NCBI GenBank assembly: GCA_965228545.1
Contig: OZ245822.1
Coordinates: forward strand, 1,922,001 to 1,986,000
Length of the DNA: 64,000 nucleotides
Reading direction: 5' to 3'
Source: HXMU1420-13 sp965228545
GTDB lineage: Bacteria > Bacteroidota > Rhodothermia > Balneolales > Balneolaceae
This document shows positions 34,767-44,709 of the stretch, in pieces. The notes beneath the pieces were generated by a model. The model was given only the letters and a program-made list of their open reading frames with translations. It searched no databases and was not told the DNA's origin. A program made the position numbers and the translations under genes. How positions within the stretch are numbered: the first letter of the stretch is position 1; the number at the start of each line of letters is the position of its first letter.

Positions 34767-35318
34767 TTATTTTGGTTTTACCGGATAACTCGTCTCCCGG
34801 TTTCCACTGTCAATTTCTTTTAGGTCTTTTTTGTGCATTCTTCGGCGGAAAGCACTTAAATAATCAATAAAAAGAACACCCGCCAGATGATCATATTCAT
34901 GCTGAATAACTCTGGCTACCCATCCATCAAATTCTACGGTTTGTTCGTTGAATTCTCCATCTCTATATTTAACAATTACTTTTTCGGGACGTGCTACTTT
35001 ATCTGTAACCTGAGGAATGCTAAGGCACCCTTCATCCATAGTGATTTTCTCTCCTTTTAGTTCTATCACTTCAGGATTAATAAACACCATTGGTCCAATA
35101 GTTTCTTCATCTTCATCAGCCACGGGATCGGCATCCATCACAAAAATGCTGTGGTTGGAACCCACTTGAGGGGCCGCTAATCCAACGCCATCCGAATTGT
35201 ACATGGTCTCAAACATGTCGTTTATGAAAGATTGAATTTCTGGAGTTAACTCCTCAATTGGGGTAGTTTTCTGGCGTAAAATTGGGTCATTATACGTTAC
35301 GATAGGCAGAATAGGCAT
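34767..35318 (-). CDS. def: Peptide deformylase
   Basis: Def removes the formyl group from nascent protein N-termini. The 183-residue metalloenzyme shows all three motifs: GVGLAAPQVG, DEGCLSIP and QHEYDHLAG, with the Cys and two His as metal ligands. It follows ruvX by 14 bases and precedes fmt by 4 bases. Length and order are normal. Confidence 0.97.
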   Translation of the reverse strand: MPILPIVTYNDPILRQKTTPIEELTPEIQSFINDMFETMYNSDGVGLAAPQVGSNHSIFVMDADPVADEDEETIGPMVFINPEVIELKGEKITMDEGCLSIPQVTDKVARPEKVIVKYRDGEFNEQTVEFDGWVARVIQHEYDHLAGVLFIDYLSAFRRRMHKKDLKEIDSGNRETSYPVKPK

Positions 35319-35332
35319 GAACTAAAACGTTT

Positions 35333-35755
35333 TCAATAATTTGATTCCATGTATCGCTGTAAGATAAGGGCTGCAGCAATTCTATCCACGCGTTCTTTTT
35401 CTCTTCGTTTCTTTTTTGAGATACCAGATTGTACCATCAAATCTTTTGCTTCTACGGAAGTATATCGCTCATCCATTTTCTTGATGGGAATATTAGGGAA
35501 TTGTTTTTTTAAGCGATTGATGAATTCGTTTACACGATTCGTAGCTTTTCCCTCTTCCCCCTGTGTGGTGAGTGGCCACCCCACTATAAATGCATCTATG
35601 GTAGCGTTGGATACAATATCTCTCAAAGCCGTGATCACTTCTTCGTGCGAGAAAGTGCCAACCGGCGTAGCGATTGTTTGAAGCAGATCGGTTTGGGCGA
35701 TACCGATGCGTTTGTTACCAACATCGATACCGACCAACCGTGAATATGTCTGCAA
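35333..35755 (-). CDS. ruvX: Putative pre-16S rRNA nuclease / Holliday junction resolvase-like YqgF
   Basis: The 140-residue protein has the RNase H-like fold of YqgF/RuvX: the first acidic motif GIDVGNKRIGIA, the middle DAFIVGWPLTTQGEEG and the late MDERYTSVEA, with the catalytic acidic residues. In E. coli YqgF is needed for 16S rRNA maturation. It follows the HU gene by 11 bases. The name ruvX reflects older annotation of this family. Confidence 0.92.
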   Translation of the reverse strand: MQTYSRLVGIDVGNKRIGIAQTDLLQTIATPVGTFSHEEVITALRDIVSNATIDAFIVGWPLTTQGEEGKATNRVNEFINRLKKQFPNIPIKKMDERYTSVEAKDLMVQSGISKKKRREKERVDRIAAALILQRYMESNY

Positions 35756-35766
35756 AATGCTTTTGT

Positions 35767-36078
35767 TTACTTGTCTTCCAGAGGCTGACGCAAGAAAGAC
35801 TTTAGCAATTTACTTGGTTTGAAGTGAGTTTTGCGATGTGCAGGCACATAAATCACTTCATTAGTTTTTGGATTTCTGGCTTTTGGTTTCGCCTTAGTTT
35901 CTTTTACCTCGAATACCCCGAAATCACGAATTTCGATTCTACATTCGGTATTTGCAGACATCATGATCTCGCGAATCGCAACAATCACTCCATCTACCCA
36001 TGGTTCTACTTTGATCATCGGTTCGCCTTTTGCTTCTGCAACGCGTCGAACGATGTCTCGTTTGGTGTATGTCATCAT
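35767..36078 (-). CDS. HU-family DNA-binding protein
   Basis: The 103-residue protein is of the HU/IHF type: an N-terminal helix pair (MTYTKRDIVRRVAEAKG), the strand region IRDFGVFEVKETKAKPKARNPKTNE with the conserved RNPKT proline arm, and a basic C-terminal helix (HRKTHFKPSKLLKSFL). It bends DNA non-specifically as a dimer. It is the first gene of the unit with ruvX, def and fmt. Confidence 0.93.
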   Translation of the reverse strand: MMTYTKRDIVRRVAEAKGEPMIKVEPWVDGVIVAIREIMMSANTECRIEIRDFGVFEVKETKAKPKARNPKTNEVIYVPAHRKTHFKPSKLLKSFLRQPLEDK

Positions 36079-36239
36079 AACTTCTAGTCTTTAGATTTAT
36101 GTGCTTTTTGCACGTTTTATTTATCCTTCCAGTTTGTTGTACGCCTCTTTTTTTCCTTAAGCTGTGTGTAATAGCGTAAAAACAATTTTCATTAATATAC
36201 TTAGTGGTTAAATCTATTGCAAAATAGATATAAGCTCAT

Positions 36240-38483
36240 TTACTCGTAGCGCATCACGGTTTTTACTCCTTCTACACGTCCTAGACGTTTCATAATTCTA
36301 TCCAAATGCGTGAGTCCATCTACATATAAAGTTATAATCCCTTCGAACATACCTTCATCACTTGAAACATTAATACTTTTCATATTAGTGGACAAAGACT
36401 TTGATAACACATCGGTAATATCATTAATCATTCCTACTCTATCTTCTCCAATAACCCGCACTGCGCCCAGAAATTTATTTTCGATATTTTTAGCCCATTG
36501 CACGTCCACAATACGATGCCCCTCTGTTTTTAGCAAATGTTGAGCATTATTACACATGGTTCGATGGATTTTCACATCCCCATTTCTGCTTATAAAGCCA
36601 ATCACATTATCACCGGGAATAGGATTGCAACAATTGGCATACGAGTATTTTACATTACTGATATCGTCGTCTAAAATCAGGGCATTACCTGCTGCAATAC
36701 TTCGTGCATTGCTAATGTATTCGTCCTGAATTTCCTGCTCAGACTTTGCAGCCGTTTCTGTTACATCTTCTTCAATTCGTCCGGTACTTTTATATTTTTT
36801 TACCTCTTTGTACACCGTGTTCACATCCAACGACCCCGTACCCATCTCATAAAACATATTTTGGGTATCGCTGTACTTGAACCGCTTAGCTATTTTTGTA
36901 AGTTCCTGATCCGAGATCTCCACATTACCTCTATCCATGCGCTTTTGCCATAACTCTCTTCCCTTATCCGAAACTATTCGCTGTTTTTGTTTGATAAACT
37001 GCCGAATGCGAGATTTTGCTTTATGAGTTACTACATCGTCAATCCAATCCGGATTCAGGTTTACTTTATTCCCGGTGATAATTTCGACCTGATCACCATT
37101 TCGGAGTTTTTGCCGTAAGGGCGCCATCTTACCATTTACTTTCGAGGCCATAGCTCGTTCACCAACCTCACTATGAATTTCAAATGCAAAATCAATGGGC
37201 GTGGCATTTAATGGCAGTGTTTTTAGCTCTCCTTTTGGAGTAAACACATAAATTTCATGCTGATATAAATTCAACTGGAAATCTTTCACGAAATCCATAG
37301 TCGAATCCGGGCGCGGGTTGTCTAATACATCGCGTACCCAATTCACAAATCGATCTAACGATTCTGATCCTGCCTGCTCTCCTTCTTTATACTTCCAGTG
37401 AGCAGCAAGGCCTTTCTCTGCAATATTATCCATCCGTCGGGTACGAATTTGAATCTCTACTTTCTTACCGCGGTTTGTAATTACAGTGGTGTGCAACGAT
37501 TGGTATCCGTTAGCCTTAGGAACAGAAATAAAATCACGAAAACGTTCTGGTATAGGCGTGTACCAATCAGTGATAATCGAATACACCCTCCAGCAATCTT
37601 CTTTGGTGTGAGGGTCTTCTAAGATGATGCGGATCGCAAATAAATCATATATCTCCTCGAAGGGCTTTTGCTGCCGCTGCATTTTGCGATAGATCGAATA
37701 AATATGCTTTGGTCTTCCTTTTATCTCAAAACTGAATTTTTGTTTGATGAGCTGCCTGCCGATGGGCATCATAAACTCATCGATAAATGTCTCTCTAGCA
37801 TCTTTTTTCTCGCGTAGTTTACGGGCTATAAACTTGAACGAAGTTGGGTCGATGGTTTTGAAACATAAATCCTCGAGTTCATTTTTGATGTTGAATAATC
37901 CAAAACGATGTGCTAATGGCGCATATAAATCCATAGTTTCGGCTGCAATCTGAATCTGCTTCTCTCTTCGCAGATGTTGAATTGTGCGCATATTGTGTAA
38001 TCGATCGGCGAATTTGATCAGGATTACGCGAATATCTTCTGCCATTGAAAGCAGAAGTTTCATAAAGGCTTCTGCCTGCTTGCTATCTCTACTTTTAAAA
38101 ACACCCGCAATTTTTGTTACGCCATCAATAATCACAGCAACATCATCACCGAACCAAAAACGAATGTCATCCAACGTCACATCTGTATCTTCTACCGTAT
38201 CGTGCAACAAAGCTGAAATTACTGATATATCATCAATATTAATTTCTTGGGCCACGATTTTAGCAACCTCAACCGGATGATAATAATAAGGTTCGCCAGA
38301 GGCTCTTGTAAGCCCTTGGTGCGACATAAAGCACAACTTAAACGCTTTGGTAATCGCTTCTTCATCCAACGAATCCATATGCTCGCGGCATATTTTTAGC
38401 AGTTGCTTAAGATCTTCGTTTTGCGCTTGTTCGAGTTGATACTCGTCGAGATTATATTTTTCCAGAATCGATGCCTTGTCCAT
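36240..38483 (-). CDS. RelA/SpoT-type (p)ppGpp synthetase/hydrolase
   Basis: The enzyme makes and degrades the alarmone (p)ppGpp in the stringent response. The 747-residue protein has the HD hydrolase domain (HPVEVAKIVAQ ... LLHDTVEDTDVT), the synthetase domain (HIYSIYRKMQRQ, DLFAIRII), a TGS domain (VFTPKGELKTLPLNATPIDFAFEIHSEVG) and the C-terminal helical, conserved-Cys and ACT-like regions (VKYSYANCCNPIPGD; MINDITDVLSKS). The intact HD motifs suggest it is bifunctional. The gene stands alone, about 160 bases from the HU operon; the tRNA-Leu gene lies about 160 bases beyond its start on the other strand. Confidence 0.95.
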   Translation of the reverse strand: MDKASILEKYNLDEYQLEQAQNEDLKQLLKICREHMDSLDEEAITKAFKLCFMSHQGLTRASGEPYYYHPVEVAKIVAQEINIDDISVISALLHDTVEDTDVTLDDIRFWFGDDVAVIIDGVTKIAGVFKSRDSKQAEAFMKLLLSMAEDIRVILIKFADRLHNMRTIQHLRREKQIQIAAETMDLYAPLAHRFGLFNIKNELEDLCFKTIDPTSFKFIARKLREKKDARETFIDEFMMPIGRQLIKQKFSFEIKGRPKHIYSIYRKMQRQQKPFEEIYDLFAIRIILEDPHTKEDCWRVYSIITDWYTPIPERFRDFISVPKANGYQSLHTTVITNRGKKVEIQIRTRRMDNIAEKGLAAHWKYKEGEQAGSESLDRFVNWVRDVLDNPRPDSTMDFVKDFQLNLYQHEIYVFTPKGELKTLPLNATPIDFAFEIHSEVGERAMASKVNGKMAPLRQKLRNGDQVEIITGNKVNLNPDWIDDVVTHKAKSRIRQFIKQKQRIVSDKGRELWQKRMDRGNVEISDQELTKIAKRFKYSDTQNMFYEMGTGSLDVNTVYKEVKKYKSTGRIEEDVTETAAKSEQEIQDEYISNARSIAAGNALILDDDISNVKYSYANCCNPIPGDNVIGFISRNGDVKIHRTMCNNAQHLLKTEGHRIVDVQWAKNIENKFLGAVRVIGEDRVGMINDITDVLSKSLSTNMKSINVSSDEGMFEGIITLYVDGLTHLDRIMKRLGRVEGVKTVMRYE

Positions 38484-38644
38484 AACAAATGATTAACCTG
38501 TACTTTAGCCAGGTTATCTTTTTAAAACAAACTTTTTTCTCTCTTTTTAAGCTCTAAACGTACAAAAAATGAGATTCATTATTTTTGATAGAAAAGCAAT
38601 TGAGTTAATGAGCAATTAAGTTGTATATTTGCACCCCTTGAAAA

Positions 38645-38732
38645 GCCGCGGTGGTGGAATTGGTAGACACGTTGGACTTAAAATCCAATGGCTATTACAA
38701 TGGCCGTGCCGGTTCGAGCCCGGCCCGCGGTA
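38645..38732 (+). tRNA. tRNA-Leu (UAA)
   Basis: Acceptor GCCGCGG pairs with CCGCGGT (G1-U72 wobble), followed by discriminator A. The D-arm is TGGTGGAATTGGTAGACACG and the anticodon loop CTTAAAA reads UAA. A long variable arm (about 15 bases) and a T-arm GCCGGTTCGAGCCCGGC complete a class II tRNA. CCA is not encoded. Confidence 0.96.
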
Positions 38733-38736
38733 CACG

Positions 38737-38770
38737 CCCGATATTCTGAATAAGAGTATCGGGTTTTTTT
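38737..38770 (+). terminator. Intrinsic terminator of tRNA-Leu
   Basis: Arms CCCGATA (38737-38743) and TATCGGG (38757-38763) are followed by seven T. It starts five bases past the tRNA end. Confidence 0.88.
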
Positions 38771-38839
38771 ATGGCTTTATTACCCGAAAAATATGCCGGG
38801 CGAGAAACTCTAAGAGTACAAATCACCACTAGTAACTCT

Positions 38840-39914
38840 AAACTTGCATACTCATAACTCTGCAGATCTCTCATTCCATTCGAGATGCCAAAATTAGGAT
38901 TGTTCGAGATGGCAAACTGAATTCGAGGTTCAATTGTTCGATGTTCGATGTTCAACAGTTCAACTGTTCAGCTGTTCATCCGACCTCTTCTACACCTACA
39001 CATTTAGTTACGGTGCATAAATGTCTTCTCCATCGCAAGAAGAAGGACTCGTTGATATAGAATCGAGCTGGTTTCATTTACCAATAAGAATAGACTTCTT
39101 TTCTAAATGTAAATGAAGATCTAAGCAGGAACCAACAATTCGTACTTCGTAAATCTACACTCGCATACTCATAACTCTGCAGATCTCTCATTCCATTCGA
39201 GATGCCAAAATTAGGATTGTTCGAGATGGTAAACTGAATTCGAGGTTCAATTATTCGATGTTCAAGTGTTCAACTGTTCATCCGAACTCTTCTACACCTA
39301 CACATTTAGTTACGGTGCATAAATGTCTTCTCCATCGCAAGAAGAAGGACTCGTTGTTATAGAATCGAGCTGGTTTCATTTACCAATAAGAATAAACTTC
39401 TTTTTCTAAATGTAAATGAAGATCTAAGCAGGAACCAACAATTCGTACTTCGTAAATCTACACTCGCATACTCATAACTCTGCAGATCTCTCATTCCATT
39501 CGAGATGCCAAAATTAGGATTGTTCGAGATGGTAAACTGAATTCGAGGTTCAATTGTTCGATGTTCAAGTGTTCAGCTGTTCATCCGACCTCTTCTACAC
39601 CTACACATTTAGTTACGGTGCATAAATGTCTTCTCCATCGTAAGAAGAAGGACTCGTTGATATAGAATCGAGTTGGTTTCATTTACCAATAAGAATAAGA
39701 ATAGACTTCTTTTCTAAATGTAAATGAAGATCTAAGCAGGAACCAACAATTCGTACTTCGTAAATCTACACTCGCATACTCATAACTCTGCAGATCTCTC
39801 ATTCCATTCGAGATGCCAAAATTAGGATTGTTCGAGATGGTAAACTGAATTCGAGGTTCAATTGTTCGATGTTCAAGTGTTCAATGTTCAATGTTCAAGT
39901 GTTCAACTGTTCAT
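38840..39914. repeat. Tandem array of ~305-bp noncoding units
   Basis: The string CTCATAACTCTGCAGATCTC recurs at about 38851, 39168, 39471 and 39779, giving spacings of 317, 303 and 308 bases. Three full units and a partial fourth are present, with few base changes. Each full unit contains a hairpin CATTTAC/GTAAATG over a loop of about 30 bases, a hairpin ACATTTA/TAAATGT, and runs of GTTCAA/GTTCGA motifs. No reading frame persists. The array fills the space between the tRNA-Leu terminator and tex. Confidence 0.9.
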
Positions 39915-39922
39915 TATCCGCG

Positions 39923-42097
39923 TCAGCTCCGCTTCAACCCAATTCGGCCTCTTTCCAAATCCAGCGAGATAATTTCTACAGAAATAATATCTCCAACGCC
40001 TACCACATCATGTGGGTTTTCGATACGCCGACCGGATGTGCTCATATTTGAAATATGAAGCAATCCATCCTGTTTCACCCCGATATCCACAAAAGCGCCA
40101 AAATCGACTACATTGCGAACGGTTCCTTCCAGTTTTTGGCCTTCTTTCAAATCATTCATATCCATCACATCGGTGCGGAGTAATGGTTTTTGGAGATCTT
40201 CGCGGGGATCTCGTCCCGGTTTCATCAGGTTTTCGATAATAAGTTCAAGTGTTGGCACTCCAACTCCTACGTGCTCAGCTACCTGCTTCAGGTTGATGTT
40301 AGATAACTTTTGCTCAATCTCTTTTTTCTGAGAAGCTAAAGTAGTCACATCAACATTATAAAGATTGCATAGTTTTTCGGCCGCTTCATAACTCTCAGGG
40401 TGAATCGCTGTGTTATCGAATGGATTGTCAGCATCGGGAATTCTCAAAAAACCCGCGGCCTGTTGAAACCTTAAGTCGCCCACTCCGGCAACTTTTTTAA
40501 TCTCATTGCGCGACTTAAAAGTACCCGCTTTTTCTCTTTGCTTAACGATGCTTTCAGCTACTTTTTTACTCAATCCGGAAATATGTGAAAGCAACGGAGC
40601 ACTTGCTGTATTCAAATTCACACCCACTTCATTCACACAACTTTCAACTACGTCGTCCAATTTGGTTGCTAATTTAGTTTGATTCAAATCATGTTGATAC
40701 AAGCCAACCCCAATCGATTTTGGGTCAATTTTCACCAATTCGGCCAATGGATCGAGTACTCGTCGGGCGATGGAAATGTTACCGCGCTGAGCCGCATCCA
40801 AATCCGGAAACTCTTCACGAGCTATGGTGGATGCAGAATACACCGAAGCTCCGGCCTCATTCACGATCAGATAACTCAATCCTAAATCAGAAAATGAATC
40901 ACCACTTTTGCGCAGAAAATCTGCAATAAACTGTTCCGTTTCTCGGCTGGCAGTTCCGTTTCCGATCGCAATTACATTCACTTTATATTTCTTGATGAGT
41001 GCTTCAATAACTGCTTCAGCTTGAGCAACTTTCTTTTGCGGCGGCGTTGGGTAGATGGTAGTTCCTTCAAAATATTTCCCTGTCTCATCAACCACAGCTA
41101 CCTTACATCCTGTTCGGTATGCCGGATCAATTCCCATCACCACTTTTTGCTGTAATGGCGGTTGCATTAACAAATTTCCGAGATTGGTAGCAAAGGTTTC
41201 GATGGCATGCTCATCGGCTTTTTCGGTGAGTTTATTACGTAATTCACGCTCCAATGATGGAAATAACAATCGTTTAAAAGCTTCCTCAACCGCATCTTGA
41301 ATTTGTTCTACGAAAATAGAATCATCGTTTTTGATAACCATATCGTCGATGGTTTCCAACGTACGCTCTTCCCAAATTTCCGTTTTAACCGAAAGTATTT
41401 TCTCTCGCTCACCTCGATTAATCGCCAGAATTTGATGCGGCTTTAACTGAGTTACTTTAGCCGAAAAATCGTAGTAGTCTTCGAAATTTGTGCGCTCTTT
41501 GGTTTTGGAGGTCTTTTTAGTGCTAATCGTGGCATGATTCAAAAAGATATCGCGCAACTTCTCCCGCACTTCCAACGACTCATTGATCCACTCGGCAACA
41601 ATATCGATTGCTCCTGCCCATGCATCTTCTACCGTTTCTACCTCTTTTTCTTTGTCGATGTATTTTCGGGCAAAATCATCAGGTGTTCCTTTGGTTATTT
41701 TTTGATCCCACACTAATTGCGCCAACGGTTCTAGTCCTTTCTCTTTGGCTTTGTCGCCGCGTGTTTTTCGCTTTTGTTTGTAAGGAAGATAAAGATCCTC
41801 AAGCACAGCTAAATCTTCACAAGCTTTGATCTTTTTCTCTAACTCGGGCGTAAGTTTATCCTGCTCTTTAATCGCTTTTAGAATCGTTTCTTTGCGCGCC
41901 TCCAACGCCTTTTGCAATTCTAATGCATCTCTGATCGCACGCAGTTGTTCCTCGTCTAACCCACCGGTAGCTTCTTTTCGATAACGTGCAAGAAACGGAA
42001 TGGTAGCTCCTTCCTCTAGCAGTCTCTCTACGGTGTTAATCTGATGTTGAGCAATATTTAATTGCTTAGAAATACGTGCGGTTATAGCTGCTGACAT
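39923..42097 (-). CDS. tex: Tex-family RNA-binding transcription accessory protein
   Basis: Tex proteins bind RNA and affect transcription and translation. The 724-residue protein has the N-terminal helical Tex region (TIPFLARYRKEATGGLDEEQLRAIRD), a YqgF-like RNase H fold domain around residues 320-440 (GIDPAYRTGCKVAVVD), helix-hairpin-helix units (about 490-560) and a C-terminal S1 domain (VDFGAFVDIGVKQDGLLHISNMS). Length is close to the family average. The stop lies just past the tandem array on the plus strand. It is a single gene with no obvious operon partner. Confidence 0.94.
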   Translation of the reverse strand: MSAAITARISKQLNIAQHQINTVERLLEEGATIPFLARYRKEATGGLDEEQLRAIRDALELQKALEARKETILKAIKEQDKLTPELEKKIKACEDLAVLEDLYLPYKQKRKTRGDKAKEKGLEPLAQLVWDQKITKGTPDDFARKYIDKEKEVETVEDAWAGAIDIVAEWINESLEVREKLRDIFLNHATISTKKTSKTKERTNFEDYYDFSAKVTQLKPHQILAINRGEREKILSVKTEIWEERTLETIDDMVIKNDDSIFVEQIQDAVEEAFKRLLFPSLERELRNKLTEKADEHAIETFATNLGNLLMQPPLQQKVVMGIDPAYRTGCKVAVVDETGKYFEGTTIYPTPPQKKVAQAEAVIEALIKKYKVNVIAIGNGTASRETEQFIADFLRKSGDSFSDLGLSYLIVNEAGASVYSASTIAREEFPDLDAAQRGNISIARRVLDPLAELVKIDPKSIGVGLYQHDLNQTKLATKLDDVVESCVNEVGVNLNTASAPLLSHISGLSKKVAESIVKQREKAGTFKSRNEIKKVAGVGDLRFQQAAGFLRIPDADNPFDNTAIHPESYEAAEKLCNLYNVDVTTLASQKKEIEQKLSNINLKQVAEHVGVGVPTLELIIENLMKPGRDPREDLQKPLLRTDVMDMNDLKEGQKLEGTVRNVVDFGAFVDIGVKQDGLLHISNMSTSGRRIENPHDVVGVGDIISVEIISLDLERGRIGLKRS

Positions 42098-42265
42098 TTA
42101 TTCTTTTCTATTGATAATTTTTTTCAAAAAATAGGAAAGTGGTGAATCAAATTCGTTAACCTGATTTTTGAAATTCAGATTATTTGCCACGGAAGCACTA
42201 AAACACAAAAATGTTATTGGCTTCAATTCGTAATTCGAAATTCTTTAATCATACTTCGTAATTCC

Positions 42266-43705
42266 TTAGATCTCTCTCTTTCCTGCAAGGCTCATCAGCA
42301 TTCCATTAAAAACAAAGCCATGCGCCGGAAAAACGGCATACCAATAGAGTCGGCCTAAGATTCCTTTAGGGCGAAAAGTAGCTTTTTGGTGCAATGTATT
42401 TCCCTTGATCTCAAATTCCAGCCATGCTTCGCCGGGTACTTTCATTTCCGCAAATAAAAGTAATCGTTTCTTCTCACGATCGGCATACAAAACTCGCCAA
42501 AAATCGAGGGCATCACCGGCTTCTAGGTGATCGGGGTTTGTTCGTCCCCGTCGTAAGCCTACACCTCCCCAAAGCTTATCCAAAAATCCACGAATTTGCC
42601 ATAACCAATCGGCGTAGTACCAGCCTGTTGTGCCCCCAATCGACCAGATACGTTCTAAAGTCCCTTCTAGATCATCTATTTCCGTTTCCCGATAATCACG
42701 AAAACAACCATATTCCGGCACCTTTACATATTCAGAAATATTCTCGTTAAATCGCCCGCTAATCAACGAATCTTTCCAACTTGAGATCACCGCATTTTGC
42801 TCAATTTTGGTAAATGCTCTTTCTAATGAAGTTTTGTAATCCGCCGGTTGATGATGTAGTATCTCATTTATTTCGGTGGATGAAGCTACCACATTCACTT
42901 TCATGCTATTTACTAAGGCAACGGCCAAATTGTAGGAAGTGGAAGTAACAAAAAAGAGCCAGTACGATGAGAGTCTGGGTGTCATCACCGGAACCGTGAA
43001 AATCCACCGCTTCAGATCTCGTGTTTTGGCAAAACCCATCAACATTTCTTTATAAGTAAGCACATCAGGTCCTGCAATGTCGAAATGCGAATTATACGTT
43101 GCAGTGTTTAAAAGCGTGCGTTCTAAAAAAGTAATCACATCCCGAATGCCTATGGGTTGGCATTTAGTATTCAACCAACGCGGAGCAATCATAACCGGGA
43201 GTTTTTCAACTAAGTCGCGAATAATTTCAAACGATGCACTGCCTGATCCCACAATAATACCCGCTCGTAGCGCGGTAAAATTAAATGCTGCATCGCCCAA
43301 TATTTCTTCCACTTTTTTTCTTGATTGCAGATGTTTTGATAACTCTTCATCATTAACAATGCCACTCAAATAAATCACGTGCTCAACAGTGGTAGATTTC
43401 ATCACTTCCACAAAATTTTCTGCAACTTGTATTTCAAGTGATTCATAATTAGCCGTAGCCGACATCGAATGCATTAAGTAATAAGCTGCATCAATGTTTT
43501 CCGGAATATTAGAGAGACTATTCGGTTCCAGAAAATCAACTTCCAGTAAGCTTACCTGATCCTCGTAATCCTCAGGAATAACCATCCTGTTTTTATCGCG
43601 AACGCAGCAAAACACGTGATGTCCTGCGCGTAATAATACCGGGAGTAAACGCTTGCCAATGTAGCCGGTTGCGCCTGTGAGTAGAATTCGTTTTGTAGTT
43701 TCCAT
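42266..43705 (-). CDS. SDR-type NAD(P)-dependent protein with DUF2867 domain
   Basis: The 479-residue protein begins with a Rossmann motif (LLTGATGYIGKRLLPVLL) typical of atypical short-chain dehydrogenases, with NmrA-like sequence up to about residue 290. The rest (about 320-479) matches the DUF2867 pattern that follows such domains (FWRVLYADREKKRLLLFAEMKVPGEAWLEF). It probably binds NAD(P) and may modify a lipid or small molecule; substrate unknown. It is divergent from the PfkB gene at 43777, with a 71-base gap, so the two may share a regulatory region. Confidence 0.9.
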   Translation of the reverse strand: METTKRILLTGATGYIGKRLLPVLLRAGHHVFCCVRDKNRMVIPEDYEDQVSLLEVDFLEPNSLSNIPENIDAAYYLMHSMSATANYESLEIQVAENFVEVMKSTTVEHVIYLSGIVNDEELSKHLQSRKKVEEILGDAAFNFTALRAGIIVGSGSASFEIIRDLVEKLPVMIAPRWLNTKCQPIGIRDVITFLERTLLNTATYNSHFDIAGPDVLTYKEMLMGFAKTRDLKRWIFTVPVMTPRLSSYWLFFVTSTSYNLAVALVNSMKVNVVASSTEINEILHHQPADYKTSLERAFTKIEQNAVISSWKDSLISGRFNENISEYVKVPEYGCFRDYRETEIDDLEGTLERIWSIGGTTGWYYADWLWQIRGFLDKLWGGVGLRRGRTNPDHLEAGDALDFWRVLYADREKKRLLLFAEMKVPGEAWLEFEIKGNTLHQKATFRPKGILGRLYWYAVFPAHGFVFNGMLMSLAGKREI

Positions 43706-43776
43706 AGTTGTGTTTACACTAAAGCTTTGTGCACAGCAGACGTTCCAACGTACAAATTAAAGCATCAATTTATTCC

Positions 43777-44709
43777 ATGACAAAACGAGTACTTACAATC
43801 ACGATGAATCCCTCGGTAGACATCGGAACTGAAGCTGAAGAAGTGATCACCGATCAAAAAACACGATGTGCTGCCCCAACAATTGATCCGGGTGGAGGAG
43901 GAATAAATGTAGCGCGCGTACTTACACGATTGGGCATTCATAGTGATGCACTCTTCATTTGCGGCGGATACACCGGAAATTTGCTTAAACAGCTGATGGC
44001 AGAAGAAGAGATAAAGTCCATTCCAATCGAATCTTTGGATTTAACCCGGCAGAATATCGCCATCATCGATAATAGCATTGGCAAGCAATATCGTTTTGTT
44101 TTACCCGGATTAATTACCAACCCAATTACTTGGCAAAGTGTATTAAATCGCATTGAGCAAACAATTACTAATTATGATTTTGTGGTTGCAAGTGGAAGTT
44201 TGCCCGATGGCGTGCCTATCGATTTTTACAGTAAAGTTTCTCTTATTACTCAAAAAGCAGAGAAACAATTTGTACTCGACACTTCGGGTGCCGCACTATT
44301 TGAAGGCATAAAAAACGGAGCGGCCTACATCAAACCCAATCAAGAAGAGTTTGCCGAAATGAAAAAAACCTTTGGCGCTGTCTCAGACGAAGCGCTTTGC
44401 ACGATGTTATTTGACCGAGGGATTGAACATATCGTACACACTTTAGGTAAAGAAAAAACATTACTCATTACTGCAGAAGGGACAAGGGAGTTCAACCCTC
44501 CAAGCATTAAAGTGAGAAGTACCATCGGCGCCGGCGACAGTTTTATTGGCGGATTGGTGGCAGGACTCATGCACGGCTTGGATCAAAATCAGGCGGTAGG
44601 TTACGGCATATCTGCAGCAGCAAGCACACTGCAAAGTGAAGGAACAGATTTGTGTGTTCCCAATGAAGTAGCTAAGATTTTCGAAGCGAATTTCAAGAAT
44701 GAACCCTAA
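43777..44709 (+). CDS. PfkB-family sugar(-phosphate) kinase
   Basis: The 310-residue protein is a ribokinase-superfamily enzyme with the N-terminal PGGGGINVARVLTRLG motif and the C-terminal STIGAGDSFIGGLVAG motif, which holds the catalytic Asp. The MNPSVD start (MTKRVLTITMNPSVD) is typical of 1-phosphofructokinase and PfkB-type 6-phosphofructokinase enzymes. The start is the ATG at 43777-43779; an upstream frame start at 43729 adds 16 hydrophilic residues. It ends convergently with the fructokinase gene, overlapping it by four bases. Fructose phosphate is the likely substrate. Confidence 0.88.
   Translation: MTKRVLTITMNPSVDIGTEAEEVITDQKTRCAAPTIDPGGGGINVARVLTRLGIHSDALFICGGYTGNLLKQLMAEEEIKSIPIESLDLTRQNIAIIDNSIGKQYRFVLPGLITNPITWQSVLNRIEQTITNYDFVVASGSLPDGVPIDFYSKVSLITQKAEKQFVLDTSGAALFEGIKNGAAYIKPNQEEFAEMKKTFGAVSDEALCTMLFDRGIEHIVHTLGKEKTLLITAEGTREFNPPSIKVRSTIGAGDSFIGGLVAGLMHGLDQNQAVGYGISAAASTLQSEGTDLCVPNEVAKIFEANFKNEP

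Noticed and set aside
38695..38955. 86-codon minus-strand frame overlapping tRNA-Leu
   Set aside because: The frame runs over the tRNA gene and its terminator, and its C-terminal residues come from antisense tRNA sequence; a known artefact type.
38840..39914. Could the tandem repeats be a CRISPR array?
   Set aside because: Units are ~305 bases, not 25-40 base repeats with unique spacers, and no cas genes are nearby.
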